From an uncultured Alteromonadaceae bacterium (GTDB taxonomy: Bacteria > Pseudomonadota > Gammaproteobacteria > Enterobacterales > Alteromonadaceae): DNA of 64,000 bases. Location of the stretch: NCBI GenBank assembly GCA_947501935.1, contig CANMXU010000001.1, positions 264,251 to 328,250 on the forward strand, given 5' to 3'. Each line of letters begins with the position of its first letter. Positions within the stretch are counted from its first letter, which is position 1. Shown piece after piece: positions 52,616-62,369 of the stretch. The notes under the pieces were generated by a model that was not told the origin of the DNA, made no database searches, and saw only the letters and a program-made list of their open reading frames with translations. The translations under genes were made by a program, and so were the position numbers.

Positions 52616-54745
52616 TTATTGATACGTCACACTAAGTACAGGCCGGTAACCTAAAGTTGCGTGTTCTTTACTAGCAAAACCTAGGTTTGACGTTGAATAG
52701 TTTCCTGGCGTCAAACAAAACGTAGCAACATTATTCTGCTGCTCAGCTTGAGTCATTATAGAGGTAACATCTATTTCAATGGCCTCTCCTACAATATATG
52801 GACCACTTACCGCTACAGAAACACCAGTTCCAAATAGTTTAGAGTTCCATGTTATGGTATTTTCATCAAACAATGCGTCGTCAGAGTCAGCCAAAAGCTG
52901 CACTTGAAAGTCGCGGGTGCCGCTAATAACAGTAGGAACAAGTGTCAAGGTTGCACTTTGTACAGTGCCGGTGCCGATATCAAAGCTAAAGTAACTGTCA
53001 TAGTCATTAGCTAGATCTTTATTTCTTACCTTTAATACGGTCGTTGCACCGTAATTATTATCAGCATAGGCACCCGCTCGAACATGGGCATCACCAACAG
53101 CACTATAGTCAATAGTTGTACTTGCCGTAACCGTCAGGGGCAAAGCGTAGCTGGTGGTTTCGATGCCATCAGTGACCTGCACTTGCATAATGTACTCGCC
53201 AACATCTGCTTCTGCTGGTGTGCCACTGATAACACCGGTAACACTATCCAGCGTTAACCATGCTGGCTGACCAGAGAGAATACTCCAAGTAAGCGCTGTT
53301 TGGCTGCTCGCTATCGTTAAGGTTTTGTTTAAGGTTTCAGTCGCATTTACAGTCACTTGATATGTGGTTATCGCAAAAAGTTCACCACTAGAATTCCATG
53401 CAGGATATGGAATTGATGCTTCCCATGCCGCATGCTTGGCAACAAGCTGCTCGGCAACCGCTGGCTCATTAGTAATAATATTATTGGTATTCCATTCGTT
53501 CGCATCGACAACAAGGTTAAACAGATATTCCATAGGCGCATTACGATCAAGATAGTATTTATAATCAGCTGAACGAATAGCCGTATGGTTGGTAGTACCA
53601 CGACGCCAATAAAGTTCGCGAGCCCCCATAGGCGTTTGCGAAGTAAGTAATGGCATTAGGTTAACACCATCAGTATTTATAGTTTGTAATTGATCTGCCC
53701 CTGATATGGCTGCAAACGTTGGCATCCAGTCAAGACTAGAAATCACAGTATCACTAGAAAATACCTGACCTGCAGGGATAACACCTTCCCACTTTACTGC
53801 CATAGGAACACGTACTCCACCTTCCCACATAGTGCCTTTAGTACCTCGCAGCACACCATTGTCGGCATGGTGTTTACCACCGTTATCACTCATAAATACC
53901 ACCATAGTATTATCGGCTATACCAAGTGAATCAAGGTGCGCTAACAGTCGGCCAATATTTTCGTCTAAGTTAATAATTAAACCAGCATAGTGACGACGGG
54001 TATCGTCAGTGATATGACTAAGTGCAGCATAAATCTCTGGTTTTGCTTCTGCCGGTAAATGAGGGGCGGTATATGACATGTAAATAAAGAAAGGAGATTC
54101 TGGGTTTTGCACTGTTTGATCATCTATTAAGTCAATCGCAGCATCGGTAAGATGATCAGTAACGTACATATTAGCGTCTTCAACTATATATGCTCCGTTG
54201 TACTGCAGTGATTTATAATGATCAAACTCTGTTAGTTGAAAGTACGTTCTGCTGCCCCCTGTTAAACCATAGAAGTCATCAAATCCGCGCACGTTCGGGT
54301 GAAACAGTTCATCATTGTCGCCAAGGTGCCATTTTCCGATCGCCATTGTTCTATAACCAGCAGTTTTAAGTACATCAGCCATAGTGCTTTGTTCAGGGTC
54401 AAGACCAATTCGTGAGCCTGGTTTGCTGGCATACTTGTGCGGTAGGTTAGACTCAAAGCCAAATTTACTGCCCATGCGACCGGTTAGAAGACCAGCACGT
54501 GATGGCGCACATACGCTATTAGTTGCATAGCTATCAGTAAAGCGCGCACCGCCATTGAAGATTGAGTCAATATTAGGGGTACTAAATTCTGTTTGACCAT
54601 GAACACTTAAATCGGCATAACCAAGGTCATCAACTAAAATATGGATGATATTTGGCTGAGACTGCTGAGCCATAGCTTGTACACAGACAAGGAAGGTTGT
54701 CAGAAAAATTAATTTAATACGATTTAAAAATGAGTTTTGTTGCAT
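52616..54745 (-). CDS. Secreted sulfatase with Ig-like and carbohydrate-binding-type tail
   Basis: A 709-residue exported sulfatase. The signal ends near AMA. Calcium-binding DD (39-40) in ILVDDLGYAD and the formylglycine site C-A-P-S-R at 79-83 are present, with GKWHLGDND near 137 and the late SDNGGKHH. The catalytic domain ends near 450. A putative Ig domain (SQTALTWSILSGQPAWL near 480-510) and a C-terminal module (VGDAHVRAGAYADNNYGATTVL to the end) of the DNRLRE/CBM96 type follow. It removes sulfate from marine polysaccharides such as algal galactans; the exact glycan is not deducible. It is a single gene and needs a formylglycine-generating enzyme from elsewhere. Confidence 0.9.
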   Translation of the reverse strand: MQQNSFLNRIKLIFLTTFLVCVQAMAQQSQPNIIHILVDDLGYADLSVHGQTEFSTPNIDSIFNGGARFTDSYATNSVCAPSRAGLLTGRMGSKFGFESNLPHKYASKPGSRIGLDPEQSTMADVLKTAGYRTMAIGKWHLGDNDELFHPNVRGFDDFYGLTGGSRTYFQLTEFDHYKSLQYNGAYIVEDANMYVTDHLTDAAIDLIDDQTVQNPESPFFIYMSYTAPHLPAEAKPEIYAALSHITDDTRRHYAGLIINLDENIGRLLAHLDSLGIADNTMVVFMSDNGGKHHADNGVLRGTKGTMWEGGVRVPMAVKWEGVIPAGQVFSSDTVISSLDWMPTFAAISGADQLQTINTDGVNLMPLLTSQTPMGARELYWRRGTTNHTAIRSADYKYYLDRNAPMEYLFNLVVDANEWNTNNIITNEPAVAEQLVAKHAAWEASIPYPAWNSSGELFAITTYQVTVNATETLNKTLTIASSQTALTWSILSGQPAWLTLDSVTGVISGTPAEADVGEYIMQVQVTDGIETTSYALPLTVTASTTIDYSAVGDAHVRAGAYADNNYGATTVLKVRNKDLANDYDSYFSFDIGTGTVQSATLTLVPTVISGTRDFQVQLLADSDDALFDENTITWNSKLFGTGVSVAVSGPYIVGEAIEIDVTSIMTQAEQQNNVATFCLTPGNYSTSNLGFASKEHATLGYRPVLSVTYQ

Positions 54746-55226
54746 GCTTACCTCTTTTATTTTTGTTGTACTGTTTTTATTAGGTTTGTATCTATTTTTT
54801 CAGGTTTACTTGTGCTGCTAACTTCCATCAAAGAATGAATAATATTCGTGTGAAAAGCTTTCCACTTTAGCTTTTGCACATTTATCCCGCACTATAAGTA
54901 AACTATTCAATTCAACCTTTCAACAATTAATAATATAAATATGAAAAATAAACTCATCCCAAAAAACATAACCGTGTGGTGCTAAAAATCATCTGGATGC
55001 AATAGGAGTGGTTGATAAATAGGTATTCGTTGGCAATTGTTTTCAAAAAGCTCTTCCACGCAACTTGCTTACTAACACATATAGCCCGCTTGATAATATT
55101 TCTCTTAAACAATACCTTTTGCAGTTAAGTTAACTAAGGTTGTCTACTCAGTAGCGGAGAAATTCGCATTTGGCTATTGTATAGGTATATACTAACTCTA
55201 CGACTTCTAAGAAAAAGTTAGCCATT
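54746..55226. other. Divergent intergenic region between sulfatase and WD40 genes
   Basis: 481 bp without an ORF that I can support. It must contain the promoters of both divergent genes. The sequence is A+T-rich with no clear operator, repeat or RNA structure that I recognise. Confidence 0.4.
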
Positions 55227-56222
55227 TTGTTCACGGGTAAACACATTAATAAATTGACTTTACTATTGGTATTTTTGTTATCAATCAGTGCTTGTCAGCC
55301 GTCAAATCAAAGCCCTATAAAGCGTTGGCAGCATGCCGTAGAAGGTGCTTATGCCGCCGATATTTCAAATGACGGTAAGCTCAGTGCTAATTCTTCCATT
55401 CATCATGGTTTGAGCCTGTGGGATCTAGAAAATAACGCCTTACTTTTTCAATGGAATCAACAACAAGATAACGCCGACAACTTAGTACTCGCCATTGATA
55501 TAGCTGACAACAATAGCCATGTATTAACCGCAAGCCGCGAGAACTTTGCTCTTTGGAATGCTAAAACAGGCCAGTCGGAAGGTTATTGGCAAGTAAGAGA
55601 GTCAAGCATTCGCGACATTGCCTTAGCCAATGATGGCCGCTTTGTATTAATTGGTAAAGGCAACGGCACTGTGGTGCATTTAACCCCCGCAACCGGCCGA
55701 CGCTTAGAATTTTTAGGCCACCAAGAAAAAATTAATTCAGTTGACTTACTACCCAATGGCCGCATTGCGCTTTCAGGCTCAAACGATTTTGTTGCCTATT
55801 TATGGGACACCCAATCAGGACAAGTGATCTACCGCTTTAATCATCCAAGTCGAGTAACTAAAGTAGCGCTTGATGCCCAAGGCCGATATGCGTTTACTGC
55901 CGACAGTAAAAAGCACGCCAATATTTGGAATTTAAAAACCGGCAAGCTGGTTAGTCGCTTACAATATACTAATCGCCAAGAAGTGTTCAGCTCGGTGCAG
56001 TTTTCACCTGACGGCACTAAATTATTGACCGGAGCGCCAACTAGAAAAGTAAGTGTTTGGGATATTAGCAGCGGTGAGCGCTTAGAAAGTTTACGGGTTA
56101 GCCCAAGAGATGACATTCGCCCAGCAGGAGCGGTTGTGTATAGTGTCGCTTTTCGCGATAATAGCCATATATTAACGGAAAGTTCGTCGGGGTACGCTGA
56201 ACTATGGCAGATATCAAATTAA
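55227..56222 (+). CDS. WD40-repeat lipoprotein
   Basis: A 331-residue lipoprotein with a TTG start. The lipobox is ISAC (Cys23). Seven or so WD40 blades follow, seen in turns such as NDFVAYLWDTQSGQVIYRF, KKHANIWNLKTGKLVSRL and TRKVSVWDISSGERLESL. It is likely a periplasmic or outer-membrane scaffold that binds other proteins. The stop overlaps the slyX start by 19 bp, so the two are probably co-expressed. No catalytic motif is present. The family is known in gammaproteobacteria without a fixed role. Confidence 0.85.
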   Translation: MFTGKHINKLTLLLVFLLSISACQPSNQSPIKRWQHAVEGAYAADISNDGKLSANSSIHHGLSLWDLENNALLFQWNQQQDNADNLVLAIDIADNNSHVLTASRENFALWNAKTGQSEGYWQVRESSIRDIALANDGRFVLIGKGNGTVVHLTPATGRRLEFLGHQEKINSVDLLPNGRIALSGSNDFVAYLWDTQSGQVIYRFNHPSRVTKVALDAQGRYAFTADSKKHANIWNLKTGKLVSRLQYTNRQEVFSSVQFSPDGTKLLTGAPTRKVSVWDISSGERLESLRVSPRDDIRPAGAVVYSVAFRDNSHILTESSSGYAELWQISN

Positions 56223-56443
56223 CGCAATCACTGAGTGATATCGAACAACATATCGAAGCATTAGAATCACGTAATGCTTTTCAAGACGATGTTATTGAGC
56301 AACTCAATACAGAATTAGCGATTCATCAAACGCAAATTTCTGAATTGAAAAATCAATTAAAATTAGTAGCGGAGCGCATTAAAGACAACGGTTCGCCAGG
56401 CTCAGGTAAAATAGAACCTGAGGCACCACCGCCGCATTACTAA
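56204..56443 (+). CDS. slyX: SlyX-family protein
   Basis: A 79-residue coiled-coil protein that matches SlyX: IEALESRNAFQDDVIEQLN (18-36), the LNTELAIHQTQISELKNQLKLV heptads, and the C-terminal PPHY. The function is not known. It overlaps the WD40 gene and is followed by a terminator at 56506. Together with yheV and yheS it is the usual gammaproteobacterial neighbourhood. Confidence 0.95.
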   Translation: MADIKLTQSLSDIEQHIEALESRNAFQDDVIEQLNTELAIHQTQISELKNQLKLVAERIKDNGSPGSGKIEPEAPPPHY

Positions 56444-56505
56444 GCTGACGAAATTAAGACAATTCACTTAACTCTCGGTGCATTGCTCTGATATTAAGCA
56501 CAACT

Positions 56506-56530
56506 AAAAACCAGCAGCTTGCTGGTTTTT
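56506..56530. terminator. Terminator between slyX and yheV
   Basis: A 10-bp stem (56506-56515 with 56521-56530, AAAAACCAGC/GCTGGTTTTT) with a 5-base loop and T-run. It serves slyX and, on the other strand, yheV. Confidence 0.9.
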
Positions 56531-56565
56531 TTATGCCTGCTTTCATATAGCGGCAAATACAATAA

Positions 56566-56760
56566 TTATTCTTGCTTAAAAATACCGATCACTTGCTCAT
56601 GCTCACGTACCGCATTTTCCACATGGGCTTCAGGTTGCGACATTTGCTCACCGCAACTTACACAGGTAACTTTTTCAACGCCATTTTCTTTAGTTAACGC
56701 CATAGTGTCCATGGCTTTACATTTTGGGCATACTGCGCCGGCTATAAATCGTTTTTTCAC
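56566..56760 (-). CDS. yheV: YheV-family zinc-ribbon protein
   Basis: A 64-residue protein with two CxxC pairs (CPKCKAMDTMAL and CVSCGEQ), a zinc ribbon, and the conserved start MKKRFIAGAVCPKC of YheV. The function is unknown. It is convergent with slyX and divergent from yheS, 100 bp apart. Confidence 0.93.
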   Translation of the reverse strand: MKKRFIAGAVCPKCKAMDTMALTKENGVEKVTCVSCGEQMSQPEAHVENAVREHEQVIGIFKQE

Positions 56761-56860
56761 AAATTTTATCGCTTAAGTTTCATCTAACGACATTTTACCT
56801 TGAATAACCCCCTATGGAAAAGCGACAATAGCGCCTTTATTTATTTAATGAGATTTTCCC

Positions 56861-58771
56861 TTGATATCTGCCACTGATTTAAGCTTAGACCGCGGTGCTA
56901 AAAACCTGATCAAGTCATCAAGCTTTACTATTCACCCTAATCATAAAGTCGGCTTAGTTGGTGCAAACGGTTGTGGAAAATCTTCGCTCTTTGCCGCGTT
57001 ATTACAAGAACTACAACCAGATTCTGGCAATATTTCGCTTCCAGCAAACTGGACTATTTCAACGGTAAAACAAGAAACACCAGCCCTTGAGCAATCAGCG
57101 CTTGATTATGTAATGGACGGCGATAAAGAGTTTCGTCAGTTAGAGCAGCAATTAGAGCAAGCGCGCGAAAATGATGATGGTAATCAAGAAGCTATTATCA
57201 TTAATAAAATTGATACCATTCACGGTTATAGTTTGCCAGCACGTGCGGGTGAGCTATTGCATGGCTTAGGTTTTTTACAAGAACAACTGGCAAACCCAGT
57301 TAGAGCCTTTTCGGGTGGTTGGCGGATGCGCTTAAACTTAGCACAAGCGCTGATCAGCCGTGCTGATTTATTATTGCTCGATGAACCAACTAACCATTTA
57401 GACTTAGACGCAGTTATTTGGCTGCAACGTTGGTTAAAACGCTTTACCGGCACCTTGGTACTTATTTCCCATGATCGTGACTTTTTAGACGATGTTATTG
57501 GCCAAATATTACATATTGAACATCAGCAAGCCAAGCTTTACGCAGGCAATTACACAGCCTTTGAGCGCCAACGTGCAGAACATTTAGCTCAACAAGATGC
57601 CCAATTTCAAAAACAGCAAAAAGAAGTGGCTCACTTAACTTCATTTGTTGACCGCTTTCGCGCCAAAGCTAGTAAAGCTAAACAAGCGCAGAGCCGCTTA
57701 AAACGGTTACAAAAATTACCCGAACTAGCTCCTGCGCATGTCGACAGTCAGTTCACTTTTAGTTTTGAAGCTCCTGAAAGTTTGCCTTACCCCTTATTAG
57801 CATTAAAAGAAAGTGACTGTGGTTACGATCAACAAACCCGCATTTTAGAGCAAGTTAGTTTAACTTTAGTACCGGGTAGCCGCATTGGCTTGCTTGGTCG
57901 AAATGGCGCGGGTAAGTCAACCTTAATTAAATCACTTGCTGGCGAATTAGCGCTACTTAATGGTGAACGTTATTGTGCACAAGAATTAAAAGTCGGCTAT
58001 TTTTCTCAGCATCAACTAGAACAACTGCATTTTAGCAGCAGCCCAGTTGAGCATATTCTGCGCGCAAAACCTGCGCTGGGTGAACCACAAGCACGCACCT
58101 TTTTAGGTAGGTTTGGCTTTAGTGGCGACCAAGCCCTTGAATCAGTAGGCACTATGTCTGGCGGTGAAAAAGCCCGTTTGGTATTAGCACTGATTGTATT
58201 AGAAAAACCGCAACTATTGCTGCTGGATGAACCAACCAACCATTTAGATTTAGAAATGCGCCAAGCCTTAGTACTTGCCTTACAAGACTTTGAAGGGGCG
58301 ATAATATTAATTGCCCATGACAGGTATTTATTAGAGTCATGTGTTGATGAGTTTTTCTTAGTAGCCAATGGCAAAGTACAAGAATTTAACGGCGATATTG
58401 ATGACTATCAGCAATGGCTTAATGATGATAAAAAACTCGCCACGCAAAGTGCTAAAAGCAGCAATACCAGTAGCGGTGAAAATAGCGTAGATAAAAAGCA
58501 GCAGCGCCGCGAACAAGCCGAACTGCGTAAAAAAACGGCCCCTCTTAGAAAGCAAGCGGATAAATTAGAAAAGCAAGTGCATAACTGGCAAACCAAATTA
58601 GCAGAAGTAGAAGAAGTATTAGGTGATAGTGAAATTTATCAAGCTGAGCATAAAGTAAAACTTACTGAGTTATTAAAAACTCAAGCACAGCTAAAAAATG
58701 ATATTGAAGAAACCGAAATGCATTGGCTTGATTTAGAAGAGCAAATTGAAGAAGTCATGACCAAAGGCTAA
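56861..58771 (+). CDS. yheS: ABC-F ATPase YheS
   Basis: A 636-residue soluble protein with two ABC domains and no membrane segment, of the ABC-F type YheS. It starts at TTG 56861, giving ISATDLSLDRGAKNL, the family's first strand; there is no better in-frame ATG. Domain 1 has Walker A GANGCGKS (34-41), signature AFSGGWRMRL and Walker B LLLLDEPTNHLDL. Domain 2 has GRNGAGKST, the signature TMSGGEKARL and LLLLDEPTNHLDL. A lysine-rich coiled C-terminus follows (about 530-636). ABC-F proteins act on the ribosomal E site to relieve stalling. A terminator follows at 58827. Confidence 0.95.
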   Translation: MISATDLSLDRGAKNLIKSSSFTIHPNHKVGLVGANGCGKSSLFAALLQELQPDSGNISLPANWTISTVKQETPALEQSALDYVMDGDKEFRQLEQQLEQARENDDGNQEAIIINKIDTIHGYSLPARAGELLHGLGFLQEQLANPVRAFSGGWRMRLNLAQALISRADLLLLDEPTNHLDLDAVIWLQRWLKRFTGTLVLISHDRDFLDDVIGQILHIEHQQAKLYAGNYTAFERQRAEHLAQQDAQFQKQQKEVAHLTSFVDRFRAKASKAKQAQSRLKRLQKLPELAPAHVDSQFTFSFEAPESLPYPLLALKESDCGYDQQTRILEQVSLTLVPGSRIGLLGRNGAGKSTLIKSLAGELALLNGERYCAQELKVGYFSQHQLEQLHFSSSPVEHILRAKPALGEPQARTFLGRFGFSGDQALESVGTMSGGEKARLVLALIVLEKPQLLLLDEPTNHLDLEMRQALVLALQDFEGAIILIAHDRYLLESCVDEFFLVANGKVQEFNGDIDDYQQWLNDDKKLATQSAKSSNTSSGENSVDKKQQRREQAELRKKTAPLRKQADKLEKQVHNWQTKLAEVEEVLGDSEIYQAEHKVKLTELLKTQAQLKNDIEETEMHWLDLEEQIEEVMTKG

Positions 58772-58826
58772 ATTCATTGCTATTATCGCACTCACAAAAT
58801 AGGCAGCTGATTTAACAACAAAAAAA

Positions 58827-58850
58827 CTAGGAGCATGCTCCTAGCTTTTT
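58827..58850 (+). terminator. Terminator after yheS
   Basis: The palindrome CTAGGAGCATGCTCCTAG (58827-58844, 7-bp arms) is followed by CTTTTT. It may also serve the convergent beta-helix gene. Confidence 0.8.
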
Positions 58851-58887
58851 GTATTCCGCGCTTTTAAAGTAGCTGCTAAATTATTGG

Positions 58888-61347
58888 TTATAAGCCTATA
58901 ACATTCAATTCAGCTACGCTGGTCCATGCATTACCGCCAACTTCACTTAACGCTACAAAGCGAATATATTGCCCTGAAGTCGCATTAAAAGTGACTTCTT
59001 TTTCGTTAGCGTTACTATTGAAAGTACCACTTGCTACGGCAGCTCCCCAATTTGAACCGTCAGCACTCACATAAATTTCATAATCGCCAACACGGCCATT
59101 TTGAGTATTTTGACGCGGTAAATAACGTAAAGCACTGATGGTATAGCTATTACCTAAATTAATTTGAATTTCATGCGCATGCGCAGGTGAGGCATTTTTC
59201 CATTGAGTATGCCAAATAGAACTACTATCCCCGTCAAAAGCATTAGTTGCTGGTGCATTTTCACCAACTAACTCTTCGCTATCAACATAGTGTAATGACC
59301 AACCACTTTGGGAAATAACATCAACAGTCGCAGGTCGGCCTAATAGTTTAATTTCCGCAGCATTAGCCCAAACATTACCATTAACTTCACTTAAGGTTTT
59401 AAAGCGAACATACTGCCCAGCGGTAACGCTAAACAATACTTCTTTTTCATTTTGGTTGCTGGAAAAACTACCACTGGCAACCGCACTGCCCCAATTCGAG
59501 CCATCGTTACTCACGTATATTTCATAACCGCTCACATTACCATTTTGGCTGCCTTGACGTGGCAAGTATCGTAAACCTTCTAAGTTGTAACTTGCCCCTA
59601 AATTAATTTGGATTTCATGAGGATGATCAGGCGAACCATTTTTCCATTGAGTATGCCATATCGTACTTTCATCACCGTCAAAGGCGTTGGTTGCCGGTGA
59701 ATTTTCACCTACTAATTCTTCACTGTCGACGTAATGTAAACTCCAATTAGCATTAGAAATTTCTGGCGCTGTTGATGGGTTACATGAACTATTATTCGAA
59801 AACTGATGCGCGCCAATATCAGGAGCACAGTCAGTTGAAACCGCATTGCCCCAGAAATCAGCACCACCATTATCAGCAATGATACGACCTGCACCAATGG
59901 CTGGGGAGTTTGATTGTAATTGGTAACCACTCAAACTACTTAACCCAGAACCCCCTTGCCCCGGATTAACAAGTTTAGGATCAGCGATCACCTTATTGGG
60001 ATCATTAATAGTAGACGGTGGGTTAAGGCCATAAAACAGATTCGAGTCAAAAGTTGCTTTATGATTAGAAGGTAATTCATAAAGGGCATCGGGAGTATCT
60101 GCATAGAAAATATTATTGTAAAAATAAACAGTTTTACCATTAGCACCCAACCAGCTTGGGTCAATATGAATGACTCTGGCTGGGGTTTGCACCGGATCAT
60201 CCATATAAACAACATTGTTATATATATGTGTATTGGTCATATTGTCACAAGCAAGGTGTATTACATCATCACCATCGTTTTGACTAATGTTATAGCGGAT
60301 CACATTATCAGTTGATACTTCCCAACCACAAATTAATAACATTCCACCTTTATTATCATGCGTATAGTTGTATTGATAAAGATTACCAATATTACCGCCG
60401 TCAATATCCATCGCTTGGCTATCATGTAAATTACCATCCCAGCCGCCATGATATATCTCATTATATTGATAAGTCACTTGATCACAGTTCCAACACCACA
60501 AGCCAACATTAGCACCAGTAGAGCGCATGTTAAAATCATGCACAACATTGTATTCCGCCAATGCGCCAGTTGTATAATGAGGCACCAAACCATCACCACC
60601 AACATCCGCTACGGTGTTATTTCTAAAAATAAAGTTAGTTGAACCGAGCCATTCGCCACCACCATCATGAAGTTCATCACGGTCATTCCAATAAGAGCCT
60701 ATATAGATACCGGTACGGTCAACGGAATAAACATTGTTACCGTCTAAAATTACGTCATTAAACTTGGTGGGTACCGTGCCTTGTAAAATGCTAAAGATTA
60801 TACCGCCGTTATCTTTATGCTCGTTCGAACCGTCAACATCATGTACTTTTAAGTTAGTGAAGCGATAATAGTTTGCAACACCTACATCTTTTAGCTCAAC
60901 TAAAACACCATAACGTTTCGTTGGCCCATTTCCGCTATTGGTAATTTCTAAGTTCTTAACCTCAATGTATTCTTGGTTATATAAATATAATGCTGCGGCA
61001 TAATCACCGTTAGCAGCAATTATCGGCTTTGAACCTGAGCCATAAGCTCGAATAATTATTGGGTTACCTACAGCACCAGAACCTTTTGGGGCTAATTGTC
61101 CTGAGCAGCTTGTATCTCGCTTGATGCGTAACTGGTCACCAGCACCAAAAGTTTTATTATTCACTGTACTCAATTTATTCCAAGGGGATGAAGAAGAGCC
61201 ATTACCATTGGAGCTACTACTACAGTCAAGGTAGTAATTAGTATTTAACGCTTGTGCATGTGGCAAAAAGCCTAGCCAGCTAAGTAAATAAACCAATAAC
61301 ATCCGCTTTTTATAAGAGAAAACGAACTTGCTAAATAAATTTTTCAT
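58888..61347 (-). CDS. Secreted right-handed beta-helix protein with two discoidin (F5/8C) domains
   Basis: An 819-residue exported protein. A signal peptide ends at AQA. A beta-helix domain (about 35-520) shows the ladder of short turns, such as NPIIIRAYGSGSKPIIAANGD, and repeated Asn/Gly turns, as in polysaccharide lyases and related hydrolases. Two similar discoidin domains follow (about 530-680 and 685-819), each beginning WSLHYVDSEELVGEN and ending with VWANAAEIKLLG or TSVAELNVIGL. I cannot name the sugar: the catalytic residues of PL1, PL6 or PL9 families could not be picked out by eye. It is likely a marine polysaccharide-active enzyme that binds its target by the discoidin tails. It is a single gene. 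Confidence 0.8.
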   Translation of the reverse strand: MKNLFSKFVFSYKKRMLLVYLLSWLGFLPHAQALNTNYYLDCSSSSNGNGSSSSPWNKLSTVNNKTFGAGDQLRIKRDTSCSGQLAPKGSGAVGNPIIIRAYGSGSKPIIAANGDYAAALYLYNQEYIEVKNLEITNSGNGPTKRYGVLVELKDVGVANYYRFTNLKVHDVDGSNEHKDNGGIIFSILQGTVPTKFNDVILDGNNVYSVDRTGIYIGSYWNDRDELHDGGGEWLGSTNFIFRNNTVADVGGDGLVPHYTTGALAEYNVVHDFNMRSTGANVGLWCWNCDQVTYQYNEIYHGGWDGNLHDSQAMDIDGGNIGNLYQYNYTHDNKGGMLLICGWEVSTDNVIRYNISQNDGDDVIHLACDNMTNTHIYNNVVYMDDPVQTPARVIHIDPSWLGANGKTVYFYNNIFYADTPDALYELPSNHKATFDSNLFYGLNPPSTINDPNKVIADPKLVNPGQGGSGLSSLSGYQLQSNSPAIGAGRIIADNGGADFWGNAVSTDCAPDIGAHQFSNNSSCNPSTAPEISNANWSLHYVDSEELVGENSPATNAFDGDESTIWHTQWKNGSPDHPHEIQINLGASYNLEGLRYLPRQGSQNGNVSGYEIYVSNDGSNWGSAVASGSFSSNQNEKEVLFSVTAGQYVRFKTLSEVNGNVWANAAEIKLLGRPATVDVISQSGWSLHYVDSEELVGENAPATNAFDGDSSSIWHTQWKNASPAHAHEIQINLGNSYTISALRYLPRQNTQNGRVGDYEIYVSADGSNWGAAVASGTFNSNANEKEVTFNATSGQYIRFVALSEVGGNAWTSVAELNVIGL

Positions 61348-61420
61348 ATATTCCCCACCTCATTTTTATATTTAAGGTTATTGTTTGTTGTAATATTTTT
61401 TTGTCTTGATGTTTTTATAT

Positions 61421-61972
61421 TTATAGTGCTTTAGTGCGCCCTGAAGAGGTAACCCCTAAGGCTTTTTGTAAAGCAAAAGCTAATTCATGTGCAGCTACTA
61501 GCCCTTGCCACTTGTTAACTACGTTGCCGTGGCTATCAATAAGTATCGTGGTAGGTATTTTTTCAATTTTATATCGAGCAATAAGTTGTTGGGATGTTGG
61601 CGCTCGGTGCAGCAACATCTCATTAAGATCCCAGTCATAAAGAAAGTTTATCTGTTGTTGTTGGTCCGCTTTTTTACTAACCGCCAATTCAGTGCTATCT
61701 ACTAATTCAAACTTAACATTGCCGTTTGCTGTTTTACTAAATTGATGTTGCATGCTTTTTAGCAGGACTAATTGTGTACGTGATAAGTCGGCTGTGCGAT
61801 ATGAAGTGTCTGTTGGTTCAAGGCTAACAAATGCCAGCAATAGGTGGTTTTTAGCAGAAGAAGGAGAAGCTTCGTTGGCATAAACATGATAGGTAGTGAA
61901 TGAAATAAAGCAGACAAAAACGCTTTTAAAAAGCATATTCATCATAGAAACATTGGCAAATTTAGCGAACAC
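61421..61972 (-). CDS. Exported thioredoxin-fold protein without CxxC
   Basis: About 183 residues. I favour a GTG start at 61972 with AAGGA seven bases upstream; a longer frame opens at 62002. A signal peptide ends near VYA. The body looks like a thioredoxin/TlpA fold: LLLAFVSLEP, an intervening helix, and KIEKIPTTILIDSHGNVVNKWQGLV with the cis-Pro. The CxxC redox site normally found after the first strand is absent (no mature cysteine is seen), so it cannot act as a usual disulfide reductase. It may be a chaperone or a degenerate TlpA-like partner. It is the downstream neighbour of the beta-helix gene's upstream region, with no clear operon. Confidence 0.6.
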   Translation of the reverse strand: MFAKFANVSMMNMLFKSVFVCFISFTTYHVYANEASPSSAKNHLLLAFVSLEPTDTSYRTADLSRTQLVLLKSMQHQFSKTANGNVKFELVDSTELAVSKKADQQQQINFLYDWDLNEMLLHRAPTSQQLIARYKIEKIPTTILIDSHGNVVNKWQGLVAAHELAFALQKALGVTSSGRTKAL

Positions 61973-62002
61973 CTTTACTTCCTTATAAGTACACAAAAAC
62001 AT

Positions 62003-62369
62003 TGATTTGTTTGTTTTTTAACCATATTAATGAAGATTAATTTGAAAGTCAACGAAAGACACAAAGCCAACCATAAGGCATTGCAGGGTACCCAAAGGAG
62101 TTAAGGAAGTGTTTTAAAAGACAACTAGAAGTAAATGGATTTCATTTGTTATTGCTTCATGGCTAAATACACAACAACGAAAAACACTACATTGGCTCTA
62201 TTTATTACTGCGGGTGTAAAAGGGTTTAAGGTAGTTCGATCTATTGATGCGGGATAAATAATAATACTTAGAAGTACGGTTTTGTTCATTGCAAAAAAGT
62301 TAAGTATGAAGGAAAACAAATACACCGTAATCCTTCATATGCTTCATACCATTTAAAGATAAATTATCT
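62003..62369. other. Intergenic region between the porin and thioredoxin-fold genes
   Basis: A 367-bp gap without a gene. An inverted repeat TATGAAGGA (62305) with TCCTTCATA (62331) forms a 9-bp stem with a 17-base loop, 30 bp after the porin stop; it could be its weak terminator. No other structure was recognised. Confidence 0.5.
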
